This document shows, piece after piece, positions 1-8,659 of a stretch of 64,000 bases of DNA. Position 1 is the stretch's first letter; the number at the start of each line of letters is the position of its first letter. This stretch comes from Candidatus Ulvibacter alkanivorans (GTDB lineage: Bacteria > Bacteroidota > Bacteroidia > Flavobacteriales > Flavobacteriaceae). The position numbers and the translations under genes were made by a program. The notes below the pieces were generated by a model. That model was given only the letters and a program-made list of their open reading frames with translations, was not told where the DNA came from and did not search any database. The stretch lies in NCBI RefSeq assembly GCF_003333325.1, contig NZ_QOLC01000099.1:3443-67442 (forward strand), read 5' to 3'.

Positions 1-1
1 T

Positions 2-76
2 TATGCGTTTATAGTATTCTGTATCCTAATGTATATGCAGACCGAAGAAACACCGTTTATATACTTTCAATTCTAA
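2..76 (+). CDS. 3' end of an MBOAT O-acyltransferase (cut by left edge)
   Basis: Only the last 24 codons lie inside the window, read in the frame starting at base 2 and ending at TAA 74-76. The visible tail is a hydrophobic helix, a short polar turn and the final residues PFIYFQF. The complete MBOAT protein at 12897-14324 ends EFIYFQF, and this ending is usual for AlgI-like acyltransferases of Bacteroidetes. I therefore infer the C-terminus of a second such enzyme. An SGNH-type gene follows 64 bp later, the same order as at 12897-15214. The call rests on a short tail plus context. Confidence 0.6.
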   Translation, partial: YAFIVFCILMYMQTEETPFIYFQF

Positions 77-140
77 GATACGTTAAATGTTACCACAGAA
101 ATTTCTAAGTTTATACAATATTAATTAGTGAACTCATACC

Positions 141-1091
141 GTGAAGACCTTTTTAAAAAATCTTTTGATCTTTTGTTTGTTTGCCGGTCTAGCCTATTGT
201 GTGACCTTGCTAATGGTAGGCCGATACGGCGCCACGAAGTTTAAAAAGAACTTGATCTATGAAAAAGGCGGCTATGGGCATACCTACTCACGACTTCAGG
301 ATGTAGATACCACACAAAATATAGATGTTCTACTACTAGGTTCATCGCATACCTACCGCGGATTCGACACGCGAATCTTCGCTTCTCATGGTATTCGAGC
401 GTTTAACTTAGGAAGCAGCGCACAATCACCGGTGCAAACACGTATGTTGGTAAATACCTATATCGATCAATTAAATCCGAAGCTGGTGATCTATGACGTT
501 TCTCCCTCTACGTTCATCAGTGACGGTGTGGAGGCCTCACTCGATCTTTTGGCCAATGCGCCAAGCATCAATACGGAGGCTGTGGTGATGGCCAGTCGGG
601 TTAATTCGATTAAGACCTGGAACACCTTGGTTTTTTCAGCGATGAATTCCTGGTTGTTTTCAGATACCGAAATGGAAGAACCGGTTAAAAAAGGCGCTCA
701 TACCTATCATCCGGGTGGGGGTTATGTTGCTAAAAGTCTAACGTTCAATAGGTATGGAATGCCGGGAAAACGCTACTGGCAACTTAGGGATTCTCAAAAG
801 GAATCGTTTGAGGCCATACTAACTTTATTACAACAAAAGGACATTCCTTTTGTATTGGTCCGAACGCCCATTACAAGCTACCGCTACGAGACCTTTAGAA
901 ACAATAAAGAAGTAAATGCTTATTTTGCTACTAAAGGTCCGTTCTACGACTTTAACAACAGCATGAAGTTAGACGATTCGCTTCATTTTTACGATGCGCA
1001 TCATATGAATCAATTAGGTGTCGATCGCTTTACTAATACGATCATCGATTCGATACAAACTAATAATACAGCATGGTCATGGCAGGATTAG
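141..1091 (+). CDS. Membrane-anchored SGNH-type protein, probable polysaccharide O-acetylation partner
   Basis: The 316-residue protein begins with a hydrophobic segment (about residues 6-27) that should anchor it in the inner membrane with the rest in the periplasm. Near residue 67 it has GSSHTYRG, matching SGNH block I with a nucleophile Ser, and near residues 285-288 a DAHH (DxxH) motif matching block V, so the catalytic pair looks intact. It follows the tail of an MBOAT gene. In AlgI/AlgJ/AlgX and PatA/PatB systems an MBOAT moves acetyl across the membrane and an SGNH protein places it on the sugar; I infer that role here. The start is GTG. An esterase is the alternative. The family call is fairly sure, the substrate unknown. 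Confidence 0.7.
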   Translation: MKTFLKNLLIFCLFAGLAYCVTLLMVGRYGATKFKKNLIYEKGGYGHTYSRLQDVDTTQNIDVLLLGSSHTYRGFDTRIFASHGIRAFNLGSSAQSPVQTRMLVNTYIDQLNPKLVIYDVSPSTFISDGVEASLDLLANAPSINTEAVVMASRVNSIKTWNTLVFSAMNSWLFSDTEMEEPVKKGAHTYHPGGGYVAKSLTFNRYGMPGKRYWQLRDSQKESFEAILTLLQQKDIPFVLVRTPITSYRYETFRNNKEVNAYFATKGPFYDFNNSMKLDDSLHFYDAHHMNQLGVDRFTNTIIDSIQTNNTAWSWQD

Positions 1092-1975
1092 TGTCTGTAA
1101 TCATACCGGTTTTTAATAGTGAAAACACCATTGGGGAAACCTTGGACAGCGTGTTGGCGCAAACCCATACCCATTGGGAGTGTTTGGTCATAGACGATGG
1201 TAGTACCGATGGAACCGCAAGAGTGGTACACGAATACGCGGCTAGTGATGATCGAATTCACTATTTACAACGACCGGCCACCGCACCAAAAGGAGCCAAC
1301 GCTTGTAGGAACATTGGATTTGAGAAAAGCAAGGGCACTTATATTAATTGGTTGGATGGTGACGATCTAATGGAAGCCGATAAGTTAGCACATCAACTTA
1401 AACTACTTAAAGAAATAACCGATCTGGTATACTGTCCATGGGGAACGTTTACAAACGGACAATCTCCAAGCCGAATAAACAAGCTAAAATCGTATAGCAC
1501 GTTCGAACATTTGAAAGCCTTCTTAGATGCCTTGGCCGATGCTCGTGGCTATTTTCCTATACATGCGTATCTAATGCATCGAGAATTGGTTTCACTAGCC
1601 GGACCATGGGATGAGTCGCTACTCATTAATCAGGATGGGGAATTTATGTCTAGAGTGTTTGTGGTGTCGCGTGCATTTCGATTTACGGCATCAACAGCGG
1701 TTTATTACCGTAAGGCTGAAACGACCACTAGTGCCTATACTTCCGAAGAAAAAGCAAGTGCTGCCATCGATACTTGGCGAACCATAACAGGTCGCTTACG
1801 ACCCTTTAGCAAACGGTATTGTGAGGTCATGAAACTTCGTTTGTACAAAAATTTAAAGCGTAGTTATCCGCATTTGATACGAAAGAACCGTATCTTTTTC
1901 AGCGCTCAGTTGTTGCGTTACGAACTAAAAAAATCTAAGCTCTACCGGTTTTTTTCCAACTTAAAGAATAACTAA
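1073..1975 (+). CDS. Glycosyltransferase family 2
   Basis: This 300-residue protein has a GT-A fold start (SVIIPVFNSENTI near residue 8), the VIDDGSTDGT nucleotide-binding strand near residue 40 and an LDGDDL metal-binding DxD-type motif near residues 93-98. It has no signal peptide or membrane segment and should act at the cytoplasmic face, adding one sugar to the lipid-linked repeat unit. Its start overlaps the preceding gene by 19 bp; a second ATG six bases further on is equally possible. It is closely related to the GT2 at 3750-4706 in the KGANACRN and KGTYINWLD blocks, which suggests duplication. Donor and acceptor cannot be read from the sequence. Confidence 0.9.
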   Translation: MVMAGLVSVIIPVFNSENTIGETLDSVLAQTHTHWECLVIDDGSTDGTARVVHEYAASDDRIHYLQRPATAPKGANACRNIGFEKSKGTYINWLDGDDLMEADKLAHQLKLLKEITDLVYCPWGTFTNGQSPSRINKLKSYSTFEHLKAFLDALADARGYFPIHAYLMHRELVSLAGPWDESLLINQDGEFMSRVFVVSRAFRFTASTAVYYRKAETTTSAYTSEEKASAAIDTWRTITGRLRPFSKRYCEVMKLRLYKNLKRSYPHLIRKNRIFFSAQLLRYELKKSKLYRFFSNLKNN

Positions 1976-1989
1976 GCCGCGAAAAAAGT

Positions 1990-2820
1990 ATGAAACCTAT
2001 TATTTCTGTCATTATTCCATGTTACAACCAAGGCGCTTGGCTAGAGGAAGCCTTGCGATCGGTCGAGCAGCAAACCTACACCGCTTGGGAATGTATTATC
2101 GTAAATGACGGAAGTAGCGATACGACCGAAGCAACGGCACAGGAATGGACCGAAAAAGATAATCGCTTTACCTATTGTTCGCAACCAAATCAAGGCGTTT
2201 CAGCAGCCAGAAATCACGGTATTCGACAGGCAAAAGGAACTTACATTTTACCCTTGGATGCCGACGACACCATCGGTTCGAACTACATAGAAGCAGCTAT
2301 AAAGGCCTTCGAGCAGAATCCCGATCTAAGCTTGGTGTATTGTAAAGCAATTAAATTTGGCGCACAATCTGGTGATTGGGAACTCCCCGAATTTTCGCTT
2401 AAGCGCTTGGCGAGATCCAACATCATCTTTAATGCCGGGATCTTTAAGAGGACAGATTGGGAGCGCATTGGCGGTTACGATGAACGTATGAAAGAAGGCT
2501 TAGAAGATTGGGAGTTTTGGATCCATTTGCTTAAGGACGGTGGTGCTGTATTGAGACTTCCCAGTGTACAATTCTATTACCGCACCCATGCCACTTCACG
2601 AAATACGACCATTGATCCTTCAGAATACAAAAAACTTCATGCCTATATCACTAAAAAACATATCGAATTTTTTATCGATACCGTCGGAAGCTATCCGGAG
2701 CTACTTAGACGTATGCATAAATTGACACGCGAAAATGAAGTGTTGAGAACGAATATGTGGTTTAGTATTAAGGCAATGCTAAAGAAGTTGATCCCATTTA
2801 ATCGAAAATCCAATGCCTAA
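1990..2820 (+). CDS. Glycosyltransferase family 2
   Basis: This is a 276-residue GT2 enzyme with the typical N-terminal strand (SVIIPCYNQGAWL), IVNDGSSDTT near residue 38 and a DADDT metal-binding motif near residues 89-93. GYDERM followed by EDWEFW in the second half is the usual GT2 acceptor-side region. It is cytoplasmic and part of the repeat-unit assembly set. It lies 14 bp after the previous GT2 and overlaps the next by 8 bp, so translation of the run is probably coupled. The sugar specificity is unknown. Confidence 0.9.
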   Translation: MKPIISVIIPCYNQGAWLEEALRSVEQQTYTAWECIIVNDGSSDTTEATAQEWTEKDNRFTYCSQPNQGVSAARNHGIRQAKGTYILPLDADDTIGSNYIEAAIKAFEQNPDLSLVYCKAIKFGAQSGDWELPEFSLKRLARSNIIFNAGIFKRTDWERIGGYDERMKEGLEDWEFWIHLLKDGGAVLRLPSVQFYYRTHATSRNTTIDPSEYKKLHAYITKKHIEFFIDTVGSYPELLRRMHKLTRENEVLRTNMWFSIKAMLKKLIPFNRKSNA

Positions 2821-3748
2821 CATGGATCGCATTTATACTATCATCGTTACCTACAATGCCATGCAATGGATCGCGCGCAGTTTGCGTTCGTGCGAGCAGC
2901 CGGAACGTGTGATCGTGGTAGACAATAACTCTTCCGATACGACCACGTCTTTTATAAAAGAAACCTTTCCGCAAGTGATCCTATTACCACAACAAGAGAA
3001 TTTAGGATTTGGAGCAGCAAATAATATTGGTATTGCTTATGCGTTAGCGCAGGGAGCTTCTCATGTGTTCTTAATGAATCAAGATGTCTATATAGAACCC
3101 CATACGATCTCTAATTTACTTGCCGTGCAAGAACAACGCCCGTCGTTTGGAGTGGTGAGTCCGATCCACCTAAACGGTAGTGGGGAGGCTTTAGATGCCA
3201 TGTTCGGGTCGTATGCCATGGCAAATTCGGCCTTGTTTGTTGCCGCTCTTCGGAAGGCTTCCGAAGTAAAAAAAATATACAAGGTTCCTTTTGTAAATGC
3301 TGCTGCTTGGCTAGTTAGCAAAGCGTGTTTGGAAACGGTGGGTGGATTCGATCCGTACTTTTTTCATTATGGAGAAGATGAAAATTATTGCCAGCGATTG
3401 AAGTATCACGGATTTGAAATAGGGATCAGTCCCACTGCCTTTGTACAACACGACCGGCCACAACAAATAAAACGTAAGAAAAAATTGTTCTCCGACCGTT
3501 ATTTTCACGCTTACAAAAAACTTATGGGGTTAAAATACGCCAATGTGAATAATCCGTTAGCGCCTAATTTCTTGGCTTCAGAAAAAAGAAAAATAAAACA
3601 ACGAATCCTAAAAGAACGACTAAAATTAAATGCTGTTGGCGTAAAAGGGTATCAAAAACAATTACAGCTCTTAATGGACATAGAAAAAGGTATTGTTGAC
3701 AGTTGGAATACCAATCGAGAACAAGGTCCACATTATCTTAACACTTAA
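2813..3748 (+). CDS. Glycosyltransferase family 2, rhamnosyltransferase-like
   Basis: The 311-residue protein has the GT2 start TIIVTYNAM, VVDNNSSDTT near residue 35, an NQDV motif near residue 88 in place of DxD, and GEDENYCQRL in the second half. The NxDV form and the HYGED block are typical of the WbbL/RfbF group of GT2 enzymes, many of which transfer rhamnose; that donor is an inference only. The start overlaps the previous gene by 8 bp, and an in-frame ATG at 2822 just after the upstream stop is an alternative. An inverted pair of the window-wide octamer lies inside it at 3248-3266. Confidence 0.87.
   Translation: MPNMDRIYTIIVTYNAMQWIARSLRSCEQPERVIVVDNNSSDTTTSFIKETFPQVILLPQQENLGFGAANNIGIAYALAQGASHVFLMNQDVYIEPHTISNLLAVQEQRPSFGVVSPIHLNGSGEALDAMFGSYAMANSALFVAALRKASEVKKIYKVPFVNAAAWLVSKACLETVGGFDPYFFHYGEDENYCQRLKYHGFEIGISPTAFVQHDRPQQIKRKKKLFSDRYFHAYKKLMGLKYANVNNPLAPNFLASEKRKIKQRILKERLKLNAVGVKGYQKQLQLLMDIEKGIVDSWNTNREQGPHYLNT
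3248..3266. repeat. Inverted pair of the window-wide octamer
   Basis: CTTCGGAAG, one base, then CTTCCGAAG forms a 19-bp perfect inverted repeat inside the GT2 gene at 2813-3748. It is the tightest facing pair of the CTTCGGAA octamer described in the findings. In this gene the first copy encodes Leu-Arg-Lys with a CGG codon. Confidence 0.6.
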
Positions 3749-3749
3749 C

Positions 3750-4706
3750 ATGGTAAGTATCATCATACCCACATACAATAGGGCGCACCTTATACTCGAT
3801 ACGCTTAGAAGTGTTGCTGCGCAAACCGACACCAATTGGGAGTGTATTGTTGTAGATGATGGTAGTAGCGATAACACCCTGGAATTGTTGGAATCGTTTG
3901 TAAGAACGCATCCGCAGTTTACAGTTTTTTCGAGACCGGCCAATAGAAGAAAAGGTGCCAATGCATGTAGGAACTTTGGTTTTGAACAGGCCAAGGGGAC
4001 GTATATAAATTGGTTAGACAGTGATGACCTGCTTTCGAAAGATCATTTACAATTACATGTGGAAGCACACCGTCAACACTCGAATGCACTTGCAACCGTT
4101 GCCAACGCGAATACCTTCGAGTCGGTTCAAGGAGATCGTGATACTCCTTGGTCTACCATAGTGCCACAATCCGATCTCATTTCCGAAATGATACAAGGAA
4201 GGGTGAGTTGGCAAACAGCTGCCGTAGTTTGGAATCGAGAGGCACTACCCGACAATCCGTTCCACGAAGAATTATGGAGCTCGCAGGAATGGACATTTCA
4301 TTTAGAACAGCAGATAAAGGGAGTACCTTATGCTCTACTTGAGGCAACTACTGTTTTTGTTCGTAGACACGACGATCGCATTGGGACGAACACTTCTGCG
4401 AAGAAGTACGCTGCTATGTTCAGGTCTAGATACATTGTTTTTAAAGAATTAAGTTCTCAACTTATGCTGGAAGATGTCCGTGAGCGATTTTTATTAAAAC
4501 GAATGTTCCAAGCGATAAAAAACACTATTCGTTTTAAATATTACAAGACCTTAATCATGCAAATTAAATTATTAGTAGCTTTAACCTCAATTACAAATTA
4601 TAAATGGGCTGTGCTTCGAATGCTATTTTGGGCAATTCCAGTTTATCTTATTAGTGGAAAAGGCGAGCGGCTATTTAAATTAACTACAATTGAAAAAAAG
4701 TCTTAA
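3750..4706 (+). CDS. Glycosyltransferase family 2
   Basis: I place the start at ATG 3750, giving 318 residues that begin MVSIIIPTYNRAHL. A longer reading from TTG 3693 would run far into the previous gene and add a tail with no GT2 similarity. VVDDGSSDNT near residue 35 and LDSDDL near residue 89 are the donor and metal motifs. The KGANACRN and KGTYINWLD blocks are shared with the GT2 at 1073-1975. A hydrophobic C-terminal part (about residues 270-305) may sit against the membrane. It starts one base after the upstream stop. Donor sugar unknown. Confidence 0.88.
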   Translation: MVSIIIPTYNRAHLILDTLRSVAAQTDTNWECIVVDDGSSDNTLELLESFVRTHPQFTVFSRPANRRKGANACRNFGFEQAKGTYINWLDSDDLLSKDHLQLHVEAHRQHSNALATVANANTFESVQGDRDTPWSTIVPQSDLISEMIQGRVSWQTAAVVWNREALPDNPFHEELWSSQEWTFHLEQQIKGVPYALLEATTVFVRRHDDRIGTNTSAKKYAAMFRSRYIVFKELSSQLMLEDVRERFLLKRMFQAIKNTIRFKYYKTLIMQIKLLVALTSITNYKWAVLRMLFWAIPVYLISGKGERLFKLTTIEKKS

Positions 4707-5952
4707 AATTCTAGTTGTTGTTGAATCCATAGATATTAATGATAGTAGCGGAATAAAGGGTAGGGTAGCATTAATAAGGAACATGGCGCAAGTAGGGTAT
4801 ACCTTAAGAGTTTATCATTATACCCGTCGTAACATATCATTATCGGGAATTGATTGTATAGCAATTCCTGAACAAAAATGGACGCTTAACTATATTTTTG
4901 GTAAATTTCAACTACTGTTGAGACGCCTTACGGGCTATAATTTAAATCCGTGGGTAGAACGTAAAAGAGGGTTTTCCTTTGCTTTTTTTAATGATAGCTA
5001 TAGTATTAAGAAAGCGCTTGAAAAGGAAAAAGATTTCGAACCAGACTGGGTTCTCACCCTTAGCAAAGCAGCTAGTTTTAGAACACATAAAGCCGTTTTA
5101 GCAATTCCTAAATGGCATCAAAAATGGTTGGCCTATGTTCACGACCCATATCCCATGCATTTTTTTCCGAGGCCGTACACTTGGGTGCAGTTTGGGTATT
5201 TGGATAAACAGGAATTTTTTCGGGACATATCGAAAAAGATGGCTTATGGAATTTTCCCTAGCAAACTATTAATGGAGTGGATGGGAAGTTATTATCCGGA
5301 TTTTTTAGAACGAGGTATAGTGGTACCGCATCAGATGTTGAATTCTTCCAACGAAAATAAATCCGATATACCTAAATCCTCCTTTTTTAAACCAGCGTAT
5401 TTTTCAATTCTTCATGCCGGAAGTCTAATGAAACCTAGAAATCCCAAAGGATTGGTCGAAGGGTTTCAACAGTTCTTGAGAAATTTCCCGGAGGCAGCTG
5501 GACATTCGCAATTATTATTAATAGGCAAACAATCTTATTTTGAGGATTACCTGTTGAAGAAAAAAAATGAAATTTCGCAGCTGTATGTGAGTGAAGGCTA
5601 TGTCCCTTATGAAGAGGTGCGTACGATCCAAAATTGTGTTTCGGTAAATGTTATTTTAGAGGCAAAATCAGAGATAAGTCCGTTCCTTCCCGGAAAATTT
5701 CCCCATTGTGTAGCGGCCAATAAACCTATTATTCATTTAGGGCCGAAAGTGAGTGAAACGCGTCGTATCTTAGGAGAGAATTATCCCTATTGGGCTGAAA
5801 TAGAAGATACTGAAGAGATAGCGAAAATAATTTCACTCTTATATCAAAGATGGTGCGAGAACAACAACTTGAAGCTCAATAGACCAGATGTAGCACGGTA
5901 TTTATCTGCAGATACTTTAAAAGAAATTTTAAATACATATCTTAATCCATAA
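4690..5952 (+). CDS. Glycosyltransferase, GT4-like (GT-B fold)
   Basis: This 420-residue protein resembles GT-B enzymes. An N-terminal Rossmann-like half begins LKILVVVESIDIND, a central region has LLIGKQSYF, and the C-terminal half has LPGKFPHCVAANKPIIHLGP at the position where GT4 proteins bind the nucleotide sugar. The classical E-x7-E is not obvious, so the family call is moderate. The start is TTG at 4690, overlapping the previous gene by 17 bp. The gene and the next look richer in A and T than their neighbours, and the window-wide octamer is absent from both. Cytoplasmic repeat-unit assembly is inferred from context. Confidence 0.75.
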   Translation: MKKSLKILVVVESIDINDSSGIKGRVALIRNMAQVGYTLRVYHYTRRNISLSGIDCIAIPEQKWTLNYIFGKFQLLLRRLTGYNLNPWVERKRGFSFAFFNDSYSIKKALEKEKDFEPDWVLTLSKAASFRTHKAVLAIPKWHQKWLAYVHDPYPMHFFPRPYTWVQFGYLDKQEFFRDISKKMAYGIFPSKLLMEWMGSYYPDFLERGIVVPHQMLNSSNENKSDIPKSSFFKPAYFSILHAGSLMKPRNPKGLVEGFQQFLRNFPEAAGHSQLLLIGKQSYFEDYLLKKKNEISQLYVSEGYVPYEEVRTIQNCVSVNVILEAKSEISPFLPGKFPHCVAANKPIIHLGPKVSETRRILGENYPYWAEIEDTEEIAKIISLLYQRWCENNNLKLNRPDVARYLSADTLKEILNTYLNP

Positions 5953-5959
5953 AGGAGCA

Positions 5960-6565
5960 TTGAACCTAATCTATAAAATATATCGAAAGATACAGCAACA
6001 CCTAAAGAAGTGGCAGAAAAGTCTCTACACCGAACGACTTTGGAAAGAAAAAAAATCTGATGTAACTCGATGGAAACAAAAAAGTTCACTTTTCTCCAAT
6101 TGGGACGATCGCACGCAAATGTTAGCCGCTAAAATAACTGAAAATAGTACCGTTTTAGAGTTTGGTGCTGGTCGGTTGGTGCTTAAAGAAATGCTTCCAA
6201 AAGGTTGTACTTATATCCCTTCCGATATAGTTGCTCGAAGTGAAGATACCTTGGTAATCGATCTTAATCAAGAAGCGTTGCCAAGACTCCCGATTACCGA
6301 CTATGTTGTATTTAGTGGTGTTTTAGAATATGTTTTTGATGTCCAAAAAGTTTTGGCCCACTGTGCCTCAACTACACGACAACTGTTATTTTCGTATGCC
6401 ACTATCGAATCTTATGGGCACATAAAAGATAGGCGCTATAATGGCTGGGTAAGTGATCTTTCTGAAATAACGCTTATTCGAGTATGTAAAGAATTAGGGT
6501 TCAGTGTTGAAAAATTTGAAACATGGAAAGGACAATCATTATATCAATGTAAGAAAATCGAATGA
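5960..6565 (+). CDS. Small SAM-dependent methyltransferase-like protein
   Basis: The 201-residue protein has a class I methyltransferase core: TVLEFGAGRL near residue 61 is the glycine-rich motif I, IPSDIV follows as motif II, and YVVFSGVLEYVFD near residue 115 corresponds to the motif IV/V region. It may methylate a sugar of the repeat unit or its non-reducing end, but the substrate is not visible. The start is TTG at 5960. A purine-rich AAAGGAG (5951-5957) sits unusually close upstream, so the exact start is uncertain. It overlaps the following GT2 by 4 bp. Confidence 0.7.
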   Translation: MNLIYKIYRKIQQHLKKWQKSLYTERLWKEKKSDVTRWKQKSSLFSNWDDRTQMLAAKITENSTVLEFGAGRLVLKEMLPKGCTYIPSDIVARSEDTLVIDLNQEALPRLPITDYVVFSGVLEYVFDVQKVLAHCASTTRQLLFSYATIESYGHIKDRRYNGWVSDLSEITLIRVCKELGFSVEKFETWKGQSLYQCKKIE

Positions 6566-7659
6566 TGGTGCTACTATATCCATATCGAGATCGAGATCTA
6601 ACCCGAGTGAAACGGTCGTTAGATTCCCTTCGGAAACAGTCGGATACCAATTTTCACGTAGTATTTGTGGATTATGGTTCGCGTTCTTCTATGGCTTCGG
6701 AAGCTAAAGAATTGATAGCTTCGTATGAATTTGCGGAGTATCGTTATTATCACACGCAGTACCAACCTTGGAACAAGAGCAGGGCCCTAAACAGTGTGAT
6801 TAAAGAAATGAATGAGGGGTGTTTTTTTGTAGCCGATGTCGATATGATCTTTCATTCAGAATTTATCGCAACAGCTATTTCGCTACAACAAAGTAACAGA
6901 GCGGTATATTTTCAAGTAGGATTTCTAGACGAAGCTGAAACCAAGCTCGATACATCTTTTGAAGACTATCAAATAAAATTCACAAGTTCGGAAGGTGCTA
7001 CCGGACTTACGATGTTTCCGGTTGCAGCAGTTCACGCCATTCGAGGTTTCGATGAGTTCTATCATTTTTGGGGCGCAGAAGATACCGATATTCACATCCG
7101 ACTTAAAAATAATGGAACCGAAGTATTGTTTTACGACAAACAACTTCTGTTGCTGCATCAATGGCACCCCAGCTATAGGAGCAAAGAATCCAATAAGCTT
7201 ACCCAAGCCCTTCGATTGCGGAATATCGTTTCGCTAAATCACGAACATGTAAAGCGAGCTGAACAAGATAAGGTAACCATTGTTAATCCAGAAGGTTGGG
7301 GAGCTCCCTTAACAGCGAATGAATTTGATGCGCTTCAAAATGATGTCGCAATAACAGTTGAATACAGTAACAAGAATACCGTAATTGACCATTTGTTGTT
7401 TTGCGAACTACCAAACCTTTCCGAAGAAATTCACACTATAATCATCATAGAAGACAAAACAGAAAAATCGTTAAAACATCAAGCAAAAAAGCGACTGGGA
7501 AAGCGAGTTCCTGAATTCTATACGATGAAAACCGTTAACGACATGCTGTTATTACATATCATCTCGTTTTATAGGAACTATGCGTATATTTACCGTGTGC
7601 TGGACGACGGTTCCCGATTGCAACTAACGATTAAAAGGCCAACCAAAAAGACTTCATGA
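6562..7659 (+). CDS. Glycosyltransferase family 2 with galactosyltransferase-type C-terminal motif
   Basis: The 365-residue enzyme opens with a degenerate GT2 strand (VLLYPYRDRD), has VFVDYGSR near residue 32, VADVDMIF near residue 90 as the DxD motif, and WGAEDTDIHIRL near residue 170. The WGxEDxD block is typical of chondroitin-polymerase and beta-1,4-galactosyltransferase-like C-terminal regions. A tail of about 120 residues after it has no motif I recognise. It overlaps both neighbours by 4 bp (ATGA type) and leads directly into the neuB-neuC-neuA set. The sugar transferred is unknown. Confidence 0.85.
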   Translation: MMVLLYPYRDRDLTRVKRSLDSLRKQSDTNFHVVFVDYGSRSSMASEAKELIASYEFAEYRYYHTQYQPWNKSRALNSVIKEMNEGCFFVADVDMIFHSEFIATAISLQQSNRAVYFQVGFLDEAETKLDTSFEDYQIKFTSSEGATGLTMFPVAAVHAIRGFDEFYHFWGAEDTDIHIRLKNNGTEVLFYDKQLLLLHQWHPSYRSKESNKLTQALRLRNIVSLNHEHVKRAEQDKVTIVNPEGWGAPLTANEFDALQNDVAITVEYSNKNTVIDHLLFCELPNLSEEIHTIIIIEDKTEKSLKHQAKKRLGKRVPEFYTMKTVNDMLLLHIISFYRNYAYIYRVLDDGSRLQLTIKRPTKKTS

Positions 7660-8657
7660 GCGTATTTACCATAGCTGAAATAGGACAGGCCCACGACGGT
7701 AGCTTAGGAATGTTACACGCATATATCGATGCCGTAGCCAAAACTGGCGTGGATGCCATAAAATTCCAAACTCATATGGCCGATGCCGAAAGTAGCATAC
7801 ATGAGCCGTTTCGAGTGCAATTTTCAAAACAAGATAAGACGCGTTTCGACTATTGGAAACGTATGGAATTTTCTCAAGAGCAGTGGATCGGTATTGGAGA
7901 ACACTGTAAAGAGGTAGGGCTAACCTTTATAAGCAGCCCGTTTAGCAATGCAGCCGTGGACGTACTGGAACAAGCAGGCGTAGCGATCTATAAGGTTGGA
8001 AGCGGTGAGGTCACCAATTTTTTGTTGTTACGAAAAATAGTGGATACCGCTAAGCCTATTATACTCTCAAGCGGTATGAGCTCGTTCGACGAATTGGACA
8101 AGACCGTCGCTTTTTTAGAACGGCATAAAGCTAAATTTTCCATTTTACAATGCACGACCAGTTATCCTACCCAACCTAAGGACTACGGACTTAATGTGAT
8201 TGCAGCCTTAAAGGATAGGTATAATGTTCCGGTTGGATTTTCAGATCATTCGGCAAAAATTGCAACAGGGATCGCGGCTGTAGCCTTAGGTGCTAAGATG
8301 TTGGAATTTCATGTGGTCTTTGACAAAAAGCAATTTGGCCCCGATGTTTCTTCCTCGTTGACCATAGAAGAAGCTTCGGCACTCGTAAAAGGCGTAAAGG
8401 CCATTGAGGAAGCAATGGCAAATCCGGTAGATAAATCAGACAATTCGAACTTTTCCGAAGTAAAACAAATTTTTGAAAAATCGTTGGCAGTAAATAAAGA
8501 CCTTACTAAAGGTCACGTTTTACAATTTCATGATCTGGAGGCAAAAAAACCCAAAGGGTATGGTATTGATGCTTCTAACTATGAACTTGTGATTGGAAAA
8601 AAACTAAAAAAAGACCTCAAACAGTGGGACTTTTTAACTGAAGACACAATACACTAA
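7656..8657 (+). CDS. neuB: N-acetylneuraminate-type synthase
   Basis: NeuB enzymes condense phosphoenolpyruvate with an N-acetylated hexosamine (ManNAc for Neu5Ac) to make a nine-carbon nonulosonic acid in the cytoplasm. The 333-residue protein begins FTIAEIGQAHDGS, as in the family, followed by DAIKFQTHMAD, YKVGSGEVTNF near residue 110, ILSSGMSS and VGFSDHS in the TIM barrel. A C-terminal part from about residue 275 (KSLAVNKDLTKGHVL) is the SAF antifreeze-like domain. NeuC and NeuA genes follow directly. With no legionaminic or pseudaminic acid genes seen, Neu5Ac or a close relative is the likeliest product. The 4-bp overlap with the preceding GT gene implies coupling. Confidence 0.9.
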   Translation: MSVFTIAEIGQAHDGSLGMLHAYIDAVAKTGVDAIKFQTHMADAESSIHEPFRVQFSKQDKTRFDYWKRMEFSQEQWIGIGEHCKEVGLTFISSPFSNAAVDVLEQAGVAIYKVGSGEVTNFLLLRKIVDTAKPIILSSGMSSFDELDKTVAFLERHKAKFSILQCTTSYPTQPKDYGLNVIAALKDRYNVPVGFSDHSAKIATGIAAVALGAKMLEFHVVFDKKQFGPDVSSSLTIEEASALVKGVKAIEEAMANPVDKSDNSNFSEVKQIFEKSLAVNKDLTKGHVLQFHDLEAKKPKGYGIDASNYELVIGKKLKKDLKQWDFLTEDTIH

Positions 8658-8659
8658 CT

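Noticed and set aside
1..108. Open frame starting at base 1 and ending at 108
   Set aside because: It has no recognisable similarity, while the frame at base 2 ends in an MBOAT-like tail directly comparable to 12897-14324.
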